The notes under the pieces were generated by a model. That model worked only from the letters and a program-made list of their open reading frames with translations, was not told the DNA's origin and made no database searches. The position numbers and the translations under genes are program-made. From DASSUW01 sp963774155 (lineage in GTDB: Bacteria; Actinomycetota; Thermoleophilia; Solirubrobacterales; Solirubrobacteraceae), in NCBI GenBank assembly GCA_963774155.1, contig CAVZDW010000008.1:744001-808000 (forward strand): a DNA stretch of 64,000 nucleotides, written 5' to 3'. Positions 16,106 to 23,849 of this stretch are shown here, piece after piece (position 1 is the first letter of the stretch; every line of letters starts with the position of its first letter).

Positions 16106-17485
16106 CTACTCGGCCGGGAGGATCGGGTGGTTGGAGACGAAGATCTCGCCGGGGTCGACCTTCGTCTTGATGCGCGCCAGGTGGCGGTGCGTGACCTCGT
16201 CGTAGAAGCGCCGCGACCCGACCGTGCTCTCCTCGAAGTTGAGGTAGCCGCGGCCGGAGTCCCAGCGGGCCATCGCGTCCTTGAAGCGCGGGAGCGCCTC
16301 CTTGAGCTGCGCGACCATCTCCGGCGTGGCGGCCAGGCCGCCGCCGAAGAACAGGTAGCCGGCCTCGAGCGAGGCCAGCGCCCCGTGGCCGGGCCGGATC
16401 TCACCCAGCGCGCCGCCCAGGTGGCGGATCTCCGCCATGGCCAGCGTCGAGCCGGAGTCGGGGCCGGCGATGGCCACGAAGGCGTCGACGGCCTCGGCCG
16501 GCAGGTCGGCCAGCAGGCGGTGCTCGGTGAGGGCCGGCATCGGCTCCTCCGGGTCGCCGTGCAGGCGCGAGAGGGCGACCGGCGCGACCATGTCGAACGT
16601 GTCGATCTCGGGCCCGAGGTCGCGCAGCTTCTGCACCATCTCGGCGCCGAACGCGCGGTCGCCGAGGATCGCGGCGTCGATGGTCACGAACTGGCGGCCG
16701 CGCAGGAACGGGGGCAGCTCCTCGATCGGCGGCATCTGCAGGATGCGGGCCGAGGACGTGACCTCGTCCGGCACCGTCTGCGTCCACTCGCGCCAGGCGT
16801 GCATGACCTCGGCGGAGCGCTCCCACGGCCAGAACATCGCGCCGGCGTAGAGCTCCCGGACCGGGTAGAGCGCGATCTCCATCGCGGTGACGATGCCGAA
16901 GCTGCCGCCGCCGCCGCGCAGCGCCCAGAAGAGGTCCGGGTCGTTGTCGGCGTCGACGCGGCGCAGCCGGCCGTCGGCCGTCACGAGCTCGATGGCGACC
17001 ACGCTGTTGGCGGCCAGGCCGTGCTTGCGGCCGAGCCAGCTCACACCGCCGCCGAGGCAGTAGCCGACGACGCCGACGTCGGGCGACGAGCCGGCCAGCG
17101 GGGCCAGGCCGAGCTCGGAGGCGGGCTCGGTGACCTCGAGCCACAGCGTGCCGGCGGAGACGCGGGCGACCCGCGCCTCGGCGTCGATCGCCACGCCGCG
17201 CATGCGCGAGGTGCTGACGAGGATGGTGTCCTCGAGGCTGCCGAGCGGGCCGGCGTTGTGGCCGGTGCCCTGCGGGGCCAGGCGCAGGCCGTGGCGGCGG
17301 GCGTGCTGGACGATGGCGACGACATCATCGGCGCGCTCGGGGAACGCGACGAAGGCCGGCCGCTGATCATGGGCGAAGTTCCAAGGGCGCCGCGCCTCGT
17401 CCCAGTTCTCGTCGTGCGGACCGACGACGAGGCCGCGGATCGTGTCGCGGAGGGCTGCGGGGGCGTGGCTGGCGCTGTTGAGCAT
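16106..17485 (-). CDS. FAD-binding oxidoreductase (berberine-bridge-enzyme-like)
   Basis: 459 aa from ATG 17485 with AGGAG 8 nt upstream. The N-terminal FAD domain has GTGHNAGPLGS, whose histidine is the usual covalent FAD attachment residue, and the GGGVSWLGRKHGLAANSV loop. The C-terminal BBE segment (YLNFEESTVGSRRFYDE, RIKTKVDPGEIFVSNHPI) is intact. A cysteine occupies the position before LGGGVSW, where many relatives have Thr or Leu. This is not the place of the cysteinyl link in bicovalent enzymes. It oxidises an unknown alcohol, sugar or amine. Confidence 0.88.
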   Translation of the reverse strand: MLNSASHAPAALRDTIRGLVVGPHDENWDEARRPWNFAHDQRPAFVAFPERADDVVAIVQHARRHGLRLAPQGTGHNAGPLGSLEDTILVSTSRMRGVAIDAEARVARVSAGTLWLEVTEPASELGLAPLAGSSPDVGVVGYCLGGGVSWLGRKHGLAANSVVAIELVTADGRLRRVDADNDPDLFWALRGGGGSFGIVTAMEIALYPVRELYAGAMFWPWERSAEVMHAWREWTQTVPDEVTSSARILQMPPIEELPPFLRGRQFVTIDAAILGDRAFGAEMVQKLRDLGPEIDTFDMVAPVALSRLHGDPEEPMPALTEHRLLADLPAEAVDAFVAIAGPDSGSTLAMAEIRHLGGALGEIRPGHGALASLEAGYLFFGGGLAATPEMVAQLKEALPRFKDAMARWDSGRGYLNFEESTVGSRRFYDEVTHRHLARIKTKVDPGEIFVSNHPILPAE

Positions 17486-17586
17486 GCGGGGGATCTCCTG
17501 GGACCGGGAAAGGGGGAGGGGAGGTGGCGACGATCCTCCACGGCGGCCCCCCGGCACGCATCAGGGGATTCCCTAACATCAGCGGC

Positions 17587-17763
17587 ATGTGCGTCCAGTG
17601 CCTCGCCGGGGCGATGACGGCCGGAGCGGCCGCCACCGGCGCGCGCGCGTGGCTCGTCACGCGCTTCGGCCACTGGCTCACGCCGGCCCGCAAGCGCGCG
17701 GTCACGGCGGTGCTCATCACCAGCGGCGTCCTGGCCGCCGGCGTGATCGGCCCGACGCCCTAG
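17587..17763 (+). CDS. Small CxxC membrane protein of unknown function
   Basis: 58 aa, starting MCVQCLAGAMTAGAAATGAR. A CxxC pair sits at the extreme N-terminus, followed by two hydrophobic helices (LAGAMTAGAAATGA and AVTAVLITSGVLAAGVI) separated by a basic loop (TPARKRA). I recall similar anonymous small proteins in actinobacteria but know no function. TAACAT at 17574-17579 lies 7 nt before the ATG, with no Shine-Dalgarno, arguing for a leaderless mRNA and a genuine start. The methyltransferase gene follows after 2 nt. Confidence 0.6.
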   Translation: MCVQCLAGAMTAGAAATGARAWLVTRFGHWLTPARKRAVTAVLITSGVLAAGVIGPTP

Positions 17764-17765
17764 CG

Positions 17766-18398
17766 GTGTTGGCGAGCGACCTCGTCGACTTCGTCCGCGG
17801 CGCGCTGCCGCCGCCGCCTGCGCGCGTGCTCGAGGTCGGCGCGGGGGACGGGGAGCTGGCCGCGGTGCTGGCCGGCGCCGGGTACGAGGTCGTCGCCATC
17901 GATCCGCAGCCCGGGTCGCCGGAGGTCCGCCGCGTGGCGCTGCACGAGCTGGACGAGGCGCCGTTCGACGCCGCGGTGGCGGTCGTCTCGCTCCATCACG
18001 TCGAACCGCTCGACGAGTCGTGCGAGCGGCTCGGGCAGCTCGTCCGCGAGGGCGGCCGGCTCGTCGTCGACGAGTTCGACGTCGCGCAGTTCGACGTCCG
18101 CGCCGCGGGCTGGTGGCTCGAGCATCAGGACGACGATCGGAGCGAACCCGCGGACCTGATCGCCGGGCACCGCCGGCACCTGCATTCGGTGGCGCGGGTG
18201 CGCGAGGCGCTCTCGCCGTGGTTCGACCTGGGTCCCGCCGTCCCCGGCCCCTACCTGTACCGGTGGAAGATGCCGCCGGACACCCGGGCGACGGAGGAGC
18301 GGCTGATCGCCGAGGGCCGGATCCCCGCGGTCGGCGCGCGGTTCGTCAGCCGACGCGGAGCGTCCGGCGGCGGACGACCTCGCCCACCTGCACGCTGA
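17766..18398 (+). CDS. Class I SAM-dependent methyltransferase
   Basis: 210 aa from GTG 17766 (TTG 17769 is possible). The SAM-binding motif VLEVGAGDGELAAVL is near residue 20, the acidic motif VVAIDPQ follows, and AVVSLHHVEPLD matches post-motif II. It is a Methyltransf_11/25-like fold with unknown substrate. It follows the small CxxC protein by 2 nt, so the two are probably cotranscribed. The last 53 bp overlap the 3' end of the convergent amidase gene. Confidence 0.82.
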   Translation: MLASDLVDFVRGALPPPPARVLEVGAGDGELAAVLAGAGYEVVAIDPQPGSPEVRRVALHELDEAPFDAAVAVVSLHHVEPLDESCERLGQLVREGGRLVVDEFDVAQFDVRAAGWWLEHQDDDRSEPADLIAGHRRHLHSVARVREALSPWFDLGPAVPGPYLYRWKMPPDTRATEERLIAEGRIPAVGARFVSRRGASGGGRPRPPAR

Positions 18399-20031
18399 CG
18401 CGCAGCTTGCCGGGCGCGCCCGCGCGGAACCGGAGGCTGTAGGCCCCGTTGCGGACCTTGATGAGGCGGCGGCGCTTGCGGATCCAGCGGCGGCCGACGC
18501 GGCGCTCGATCGTGAGCTGCACGTGGGTCGCGGGATCGGCCGTGCCCGAGAGCCGCACGAGCGCGTTCTTGCGCACCGAGCTGCGGCTGAGCGAGAGGTT
18601 GAGGCGGGCGAGGATCGTCACGCTGCGCGGCGCCGACGCCAGCGGGCCGCGCGCGCCGTCGCCCGGGAAGACCGCGCGCACCTGACCGCTGCCCGGGAAC
18701 TCGGCGGGCGTGCGCCACGTGCCGTCCGGTGCCGCGGCGGCGCTCGCGATCGTGGCCCAGGCCGCGGTCGCCCTCGCGCCCGCCGGGAGGTACTCGACGG
18801 CGACGGTGGCTCCCGCCGCCGACGAGCCGTCGGCGAAGCGCAGCGAGCCCGTGACGTCAACCGGCTTGACGCCGCGGATCTTGCCCGGCGTGCGGACCGT
18901 GATCCCGGCGGTCGGGCCGGAGTAGTGCGTGGCCATCGTCCGCAGCTGCGCGAGCTGGGTGTACTGCAGGTCGCCCGGGCAGCTCGTCTTGCCGCCGTCG
19001 CGGTGGCCGGAGATGCGCTCGAAGGTGACCGGCGTGCCGAGCGGGTAGCGGTTCGCGGTGCCGCCGCCCGAGGTGAGCGTCACCTGGCCCTCGGTCGGGA
19101 CGGCATGGACGCCGAGCTTCCAGGCGATCAGGCGCGCGACCGCGTCGAGGCCCTCGGGCGTCTGGGGGATGGAGGTGAAGTCGCCGAGCGTCGCGATGCC
19201 CGTCGAGACGCTGTTCCAGCCCTGGGCCTGCGCGCCGACCACCGCCTGGTCGATGCCGCCGGCGCGGCCTTCGAAGATCTGCCCGTACTTGTCGACGAGG
19301 AACGCGTACCCGATGTCGTTCCAGCCGTTGGAGTCGCGGTGGTAGCGGGCGATGCCGAGCACGATGCCGGCCGAGTCCTCGGGCCCGTAGTCGTTCGCGG
19401 TCACCGTGTGGTGGACGAACGCCATGTGGACCTCGGCGTAGTCCGGCGCGCCGCGCGGCGGGACGCTGTCGGCGCCCCAGGCGGCGCGCAGGATGATCGA
19501 CGGGAGCTGTGCCTGGGCCTTGGTGGCGCGGGCCCGCCGCTTGACGCGCCGGGCGAGCCGCGTGTGCAGCCGCGCGGTGGGCAGCGCGCGCACGAAGCGG
19601 GCGCGCAGCTCGCGGGGCACCCCGCGCAGGCGGAGCTGGAACTCGTCCGCGGCGCCGACGAAGACGGGGTCGGTCCCGGCCGGCACGCGGCCCGAGTCGG
19701 GCGCATGGTCACCGGTCGGGTGGAGCGTCACCCAGTCGGTCCAGCCGCCGCCGCGGCGGCGGGCGCGCAGCTGCGCCTCGGCCCCTGAGCCGGCGGCCCA
19801 GCGCAGGCCCACCAGGTCGAAGCGGCGGGGCGCGCGGAGCACCGCCGTGCTCCGCCAGCCGCCCGCGGCGGAGGCGCTCGCGCCACGGTCGAGGACGCCG
19901 GCGAGGTCGAGCTCGAAGAGGGCATCCGGCCGCGCGGCCAGGGCCGGGACGGACGGGCGCAGGCCGACGACAGCGGCGGCGAGAGCGCCGGCCTTCAGGG
20001 CCTGCCTGCGGGTGACGGAACGACGACTCAC
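18346..20031 (-). CDS. Tat-exported N-acetylmuramoyl-L-alanine amidase (PGRP/amidase_2)
   Basis: 561 aa from GTG 20031, which places the twin-arginine signal SRRSVTRRQALKAGALAAAV at the N-terminus. An accessory domain of ~170 residues follows. The amidase_2 domain spans roughly 205-370: HHTVTAN with the first zinc histidine, NDIGYAFLVDKYGQIFEGR, and ISGHRDGGKTSCPGDL with the later His and Cys ligands. The C-terminal ~170 residues look like two Ig-like domains (GKIRGVKPVDVTGSLRFADG, SLSRSSVRKNALVRLSGTAD). It should cleave peptide from muramic acid outside the membrane. It converges with the methyltransferase gene. Confidence 0.88.
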   Translation of the reverse strand: MSRRSVTRRQALKAGALAAAVVGLRPSVPALAARPDALFELDLAGVLDRGASASAAGGWRSTAVLRAPRRFDLVGLRWAAGSGAEAQLRARRRGGGWTDWVTLHPTGDHAPDSGRVPAGTDPVFVGAADEFQLRLRGVPRELRARFVRALPTARLHTRLARRVKRRARATKAQAQLPSIILRAAWGADSVPPRGAPDYAEVHMAFVHHTVTANDYGPEDSAGIVLGIARYHRDSNGWNDIGYAFLVDKYGQIFEGRAGGIDQAVVGAQAQGWNSVSTGIATLGDFTSIPQTPEGLDAVARLIAWKLGVHAVPTEGQVTLTSGGGTANRYPLGTPVTFERISGHRDGGKTSCPGDLQYTQLAQLRTMATHYSGPTAGITVRTPGKIRGVKPVDVTGSLRFADGSSAAGATVAVEYLPAGARATAAWATIASAAAAPDGTWRTPAEFPGSGQVRAVFPGDGARGPLASAPRSVTILARLNLSLSRSSVRKNALVRLSGTADPATHVQLTIERRVGRRWIRKRRRLIKVRNGAYSLRFRAGAPGKLRVSVQVGEVVRRRTLRVG

Positions 20032-20110
20032 GACCAGCTTGAACACGGCAACCGGTGAAAAGGACCGTAGCCCAGCACCGGCGCGATCCTGCACGACGTC
20101 GTGCGGCGGG

Positions 20111-20551
20111 TCAGCGAGTGGCGCAGTCCGGGCATGAGCCGCGGAGCACGATGTCGTGCCCGCCGACCGCGTAGCCGAGCCGCGCGCCGACCCCGTCGAT
20201 CAGCCGCTCCAGCTCGGGATCCTCGAACGCGTCCATCTTCCCGCAGCGGTCGCAGATCGCGTGATGGTGGTGGTCGCCGCTCGGATCGGCAGGCTCGTAG
20301 CACGCGACCCCGTCGACGTCGATCCGGTGGACGAGCTTGAGCTGTGCGAGGACGTCGAGCGCGCGGTAGACGCTGGCCAGCCCGACGGTCTTGCCGCTGC
20401 CGCCGCGCAGACGTTCGTGGATGTCCTGGGCGCTCAGGCAGCAGTCCTGGCGGGAGAGGAGCGCGAGGACCTCCTCGCGGGCGCCGCCGGCCCGGTGACC
20501 AGCCCGCGAGAGCTCGCGGTGGGCATGCTCGGTCCAGGAACTGCGGCTCAC
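20111..20551 (-). CDS. zur: Fur-family regulator, probably zinc-responsive Zur
   Basis: 146 aa from GTG 20551. The winged-helix part (SAQDIHERLRGGSGKTVGLA, SVYRALDVL) is followed by the metal site HHHHAICDRCGK and a second CxxC (GSCPDC), giving the structural Cys4 zinc site. The divergent gene is a zinc-type ABC transporter and a Zur-box-like palindrome lies between them, so I assign Zur rather than Fur. The start has TACCAT on the minus strand (20564-20559), 7 nt away, suggesting a leaderless, autoregulated transcript. Confidence 0.87.
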   Translation of the reverse strand: MSRSSWTEHAHRELSRAGHRAGGAREEVLALLSRQDCCLSAQDIHERLRGGSGKTVGLASVYRALDVLAQLKLVHRIDVDGVACYEPADPSGDHHHHAICDRCGKMDAFEDPELERLIDGVGARLGYAVGGHDIVLRGSCPDCATR

Positions 20552-20580
20552 AGCGCCGATGGTAGCGCCAGAAACGGGAA

Positions 20581-20602
20581 CGAGAATGATTTTCAGTAAG
20601 AT
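20581..20602 (+). promoter_or_regulatory. Zur-box-like operator plus leaderless promoter of znuA
   Basis: The 15-mer cgagaatgattttca (20581-20595) reads tgaaaatcattctcg on the other strand. That differs at two positions from the palindrome TGAAAATCATTTTCA typical of actinobacterial Zur sites. TAAGAT (20597-20602) is a good -10, and the GTG of znuA is 9 nt further, so the box sits in the promoter spacer. Repression by zinc-loaded Zur is the natural reading. Confidence 0.75.
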
Positions 20603-20610
20603 CGCTTCCC

Positions 20611-21480
20611 GTGCTGCTCCGGCTCGCCATCGCCGCCCTGCTCGCGCTCACCGTGGCCTTCGTCGCCGCCGGTGACGAAAAGGTGAGCGCGGGGACCGAT
20701 CGCCCGATCGTCGTGGCCACCACCACGCAGGCGGCCGATCTGGCGCGCAACGCCGGCGGTGGCGCGGTCGAGGTGGTGGGCCTGCTCGCTCCCAACGCCG
20801 ATCCGCACGACTACGAGGTCCGCCCGCGCGATCTGCGGATGCTCGCCGACGCCGACCTCGTCGTGCGCTCGGGCGGCGATCTCGACGAGTGGCTGCAGGA
20901 GGCGATCGAGGGCGCCGGCGCGCACGCGCGGGTCCTCACCCTGAGCGACCACGTCCAGCGGCTCGACGACGACCCGCACTGGTGGCAGGACCCGCGCAAC
21001 GCCGAGCGCGCCGTCGCCGCCATCGCGCGCGCCCTGAACACGGACGCCGCGCCCTACGTCGAGCGGCTGCGACGGCTCGATCGCGCGGTCGCCGCCTGCA
21101 TCGACGAGGTCCCGCGCGCGCAGCGCAAGCTCGTCACCACGCACGACGCGCTCGGCTACTACGCCCGCCGCTACGGGATCGAGGTCGTCGGCGCCGTCAT
21201 CCCCTCGCTCTCGACCCGCGGCCAGCCGTCGGCCGGCGAGACGGCCGAGCTCGTCCGCACGATCCGCCGCGAGGGCGTCGGCGCGATCTTCGCCGAGAGC
21301 TCGGTGAACGCGAAGGTCGAGGCCGCGATCGCGCGCGAGACGGGCGCTGAGGTCGGCCGGCCGTTGTGGGCGGACACGCTCGGGCCGTCCGGGTCGGACG
21401 GCGCGAGCTACATCACCTCGATCGAGTCCAACACGAGGGCCATCGCCGATGGCCTCGGCGGCGTCGCCTGCGGGTTCTGA
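20611..21480 (+). CDS. znuA: Zinc ABC transporter substrate-binding protein
   Basis: 289 aa from GTG 20611. The signal sequence is LLRLAIAALLALTVAFVAAG, with no lipobox. Metal ligands of the cluster A-I (ZnuA/TroA) fold are visible: NADPHDYEVRP, DDDPHWWQDPRN, TTHDALGYYARRYG and the late acidic ADTLGP. There is a single HW-type site and no long His-rich loop. It delivers zinc (possibly manganese) to the permeases encoded next. The stop overlaps the next start (TGATG). Confidence 0.9.
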   Translation: MLLRLAIAALLALTVAFVAAGDEKVSAGTDRPIVVATTTQAADLARNAGGGAVEVVGLLAPNADPHDYEVRPRDLRMLADADLVVRSGGDLDEWLQEAIEGAGAHARVLTLSDHVQRLDDDPHWWQDPRNAERAVAAIARALNTDAAPYVERLRRLDRAVAACIDEVPRAQRKLVTTHDALGYYARRYGIEVVGAVIPSLSTRGQPSAGETAELVRTIRREGVGAIFAESSVNAKVEAAIARETGAEVGRPLWADTLGPSGSDGASYITSIESNTRAIADGLGGVACGF

Positions 21481-22268
21481 TGCTCGACGCCTTCGACGCG
21501 CCGTTCATGCAGCGCGCGCTGCTCGAGAGCCTGCTGCTGGCCGGGCTCGCCGGCCTGCTCGGCTCGTGGATCGTGCTGCGCCGGCTCGCCTTCTACACGC
21601 ACGGCGTCGGCACCGCCGCGTTCCCGGGCCTCGTCATCGCCGGCCCGGCCGGCATCGCGCCGCAGCTGACCGCGCTCGCCTCCGCGCTGCTCTACGCGGG
21701 CGGCGTGGAGGGCCTGCGCCGTCGCCGGCTGGCGGCCGACGCCGCCACCGGGCTGGCCCTGGTCGGCGCGCTGGCCCTCGGCGTCGTGCTCGCCTCCGAC
21801 GTCTACGAGACCGGCGCGGGCGTCGACCGGCTGCTCTTCGGGAGCCTGATCGGGCTCAGCGACCGCGACCTCTGGCTGACGGCCGTCGTGCTGGCCGTGG
21901 TCACGGTGCTCGAGCTCCTGCTCCGGCGGTCGTGGCTCGCCCAGGGCTTCGACCCGGCCACCGCCCGCACGCTCGGCGCGCGGCCGGCGCTCAGCGACGC
22001 GCTGCTGCTCGTCGCCATCGCCGCCGCCGCGGTGGTCGCGCTCGACGCCGTCGGCGCGCTGCTCGTCACCGCCGTGCTGGTGATCCCGGCGGCCACGGTG
22101 CGGCTGGTGGCGACGAGCGTCGGCTCGCTGCAGGCGGGGACGGCGGCGCTGGCCGCCGTCGAGGGCGTCGCCGGGCTGTGGATCGCGTACGAGCTCAACG
22201 TCGGCCCGGGCCCGGTCACCGCCGTGCTCGGCGGCGCCGTCTTCGCGCTCGTGGCGGTGCTGCGATGA
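21480..22268 (+). CDS. znuB: Metal ABC transporter permease (first of two)
   Basis: 262 aa, start ATG 21480 overlapping the znuA stop. About eight hydrophobic segments (LLLAGLAGLLGSWIVLRR, ATGLALVGALALGVVLASDV, VVALDAVGALLVTAVLVIPA) fit the ABC-3 permease family. A glycine/alanine-rich coupling region follows FDPATARTLGARPALSDALL. It forms the membrane channel for zinc uptake. The downstream ATPase start overlaps by ATGA. It is paralogous to the last gene of the operon. Confidence 0.88.
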   Translation: MLDAFDAPFMQRALLESLLLAGLAGLLGSWIVLRRLAFYTHGVGTAAFPGLVIAGPAGIAPQLTALASALLYAGGVEGLRRRRLAADAATGLALVGALALGVVLASDVYETGAGVDRLLFGSLIGLSDRDLWLTAVVLAVVTVLELLLRRSWLAQGFDPATARTLGARPALSDALLLVAIAAAAVVALDAVGALLVTAVLVIPAATVRLVATSVGSLQAGTAALAAVEGVAGLWIAYELNVGPGPVTAVLGGAVFALVAVLR

Positions 22269-22999
22269 GGGTCGAGGGCCTGTCGGGCGGCTACGCGCCC
22301 GGCGCCGACGCGCTGCGTGGCGTCTCGTTCGCGCTCGACCCCGGGACGATCGCCGCCGTGCTCGGCCCCAACGGCGGCGGGAAGACGACGCTCTTCCGCG
22401 CCCTGCTCGGCGAGCTGCCCGAGCGGCGCGGCGAGGTGGTGCTCGACGGGCGCCCGGCCTACGTGCCGCAGACCGACCGCACGCGGCTCGACTTCCCGGT
22501 CGGCGCGCTCGACGTGGTGCTCATGGGCGCCTACAGCCGCATCCCGGCCTGGCGCCGGATCCCGCGCGCGGACCGCGAGGCCGCGAGGACGGCGCTCGAC
22601 CGCGTGGGCCTCGGCGAGGCCGCCCGCACGCGCTTCGGCGAGCTCTCCGGCGGCCAGCGCCAGCGCGTGCTGATCGCGCGGGCGCTGCTGCAGGACAGCC
22701 CGGTGCTGCTGCTCGACGAGCCGCTGTCCGGGGTCGACACGGCCAGCGCGGTGCGCATCGAGACGGTCTTCGACGAGCTGCGGGCCGAGGGCCGGATCCT
22801 GCTCGTGGCGACGCACGACGTCGAGCAGGCCCGCCGCTGGGACCGCGTCGTCTGCCTGAACGGCGAGCAGATCGCCTTCGGGCCGCCGGCGACGACGCTC
22901 ACCACCGACGTCCTGCTCCGCACCTACGGGGCCGAGCTCGTCGTGCTCGAGGACGGCCAGCGCGCGGTGGCCATCGACCATCACGGCCACGACCACTGA
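22265..22999 (+). CDS. znuC: Metal ABC transporter ATP-binding protein
   Basis: 244 aa. Walker A is GPNGGGKTTL, the Q-loop is VPQTDRTRLDFPV, the signature is LSGGQRQRVLIARALLQ, Walker B is VLLLDEPLSGVD, and the H-loop is ATHDVEQ. The C-terminus ends in a histidine cluster (DHHGHDH) that could bind metal. It lies between two permease genes with 4-bp overlaps on both sides, which implies coupled translation. Confidence 0.92.
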   Translation: MRVEGLSGGYAPGADALRGVSFALDPGTIAAVLGPNGGGKTTLFRALLGELPERRGEVVLDGRPAYVPQTDRTRLDFPVGALDVVLMGAYSRIPAWRRIPRADREAARTALDRVGLGEAARTRFGELSGGQRQRVLIARALLQDSPVLLLDEPLSGVDTASAVRIETVFDELRAEGRILLVATHDVEQARRWDRVVCLNGEQIAFGPPATTLTTDVLLRTYGAELVVLEDGQRAVAIDHHGHDH

Positions 23000-23814
23000 T
23001 GCTCGACTGGCTCACGGACCCGTTCTCGAACGCGCTCACGCAACGCGCGCTCGCGGAGGTGCTGATCCTCGCCGTGGCCTGCGGGCCGCTCGGCGTCTGG
23101 GTGCTGCTCTATCGCCAGAGCTACGCGGCCGAGTCGCTCTCGCACGCGATGCTCCCGGGCCTGGTGATCGCCGCGCTCGCGGGGGCGCCGCTCCTGCTCG
23201 GCGCCGTGGGCGGGGTGCTGGCGGCGGCGGTGGCGATCGCGCTGGCCGCCCGGGACGAGCGACTGGGCGGGGACTCGGCGGTGGCAGTGGCCATCGCGGC
23301 GCTGTTCGGGCTCGGGGCGCTGCTCGCGCTCTCGCCCGACGTGCCCGCGCGCCTCGGCGAGCTGCTCTTCGGCGACCTGCTCGGGGTCACCGGCGGCGAC
23401 CTCGTGGAGGCGGCCGTGCTGGCCGGCGCCGTGGCCGTCGCGCTCGGCCTCGCGCACCGGCGGCTCGCGCTCAGCGCCTTCGATCGCGCCGCCGCGCCCT
23501 CGCTCGGCGCCCGGCCCGCGCTGTGGGAGTTCGTGCTGCTCGCGCTGCTGGCCGTCTGCACGGCGGCCGCCGTGCGCGGGATGGGCAATCTGCTGGTCGT
23601 CGCGCTGATCCTCGCGCCCGCCGCCGGGGCGCTGAACCTGGCCCGCCGGCTGCCCGTCGCGCTCGCGCTCGCGGTGCTGCTCGCGGGCCTCGCGGGCGCC
23701 CTCGGCCTGCTCGCGTCCTACCACTTCGAGGTGGCTGCCGGAGCCTCCGTCGCGCTGGCCGCCGTCGGTGTCTTCGGGCTCTCCCTGATCGCACCAGCGC
23801 TTAGGCTTCCCTAA
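22999..23814 (+). CDS. Metal ABC transporter permease (second of two)
   Basis: 271 aa; the ATG overlaps the znuC stop. It belongs to the ABC-3 family: YAAESLSHAMLPGLVIAALA near residue 45 matches the conserved SLSHAVLPG motif, and RGMGNLLVVALILAPAAGAL lies near the end. It retains the canonical SLSHA motif better than the first permease, which reads FYTHGVGTAAFPG there. The pair may form a heterodimeric channel. The last codons overlap DtxR-type boxes belonging to the next operon. Confidence 0.87.
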   Translation: MLDWLTDPFSNALTQRALAEVLILAVACGPLGVWVLLYRQSYAAESLSHAMLPGLVIAALAGAPLLLGAVGGVLAAAVAIALAARDERLGGDSAVAVAIAALFGLGALLALSPDVPARLGELLFGDLLGVTGGDLVEAAVLAGAVAVALGLAHRRLALSAFDRAAAPSLGARPALWEFVLLALLAVCTAAAVRGMGNLLVVALILAPAAGALNLARRLPVALALAVLLAGLAGALGLLASYHFEVAAGASVALAAVGVFGLSLIAPALRLP

Positions 23815-23834
23815 GATCCCTTAGGGATCCCTAA
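23801..23834 (+). promoter_or_regulatory. Tandem DtxR/IdeR/MntR-like operator with embedded -10
   Basis: TTAGGCTTCCCTAA (23801-23814) and the perfect palindrome TTAGGGATCCCTAA (23821-23834) are both TTAGG-N4-CCTAA. Between them, ctaagatcccttag shares half-sites. TAAGAT (23812-23817) is a good -10 lying between the boxes, with the EfeO-like gene starting at 23850. TTAGG/CCTAA half-sites are the hallmark of DtxR-family iron or manganese repressors. The element overlaps the preceding permease stop codon. Confidence 0.65.
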
Positions 23835-23849
23835 GCGATGAGGACGGCG

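Noticed and set aside
17041..17100. Bicovalent FAD attachment in the berberine-bridge-like enzyme
   Set aside because: A cysteine is present before LGGGVSW, but the cysteinyl link in known bicovalent enzymes sits several residues earlier, so only the histidyl link is supported.
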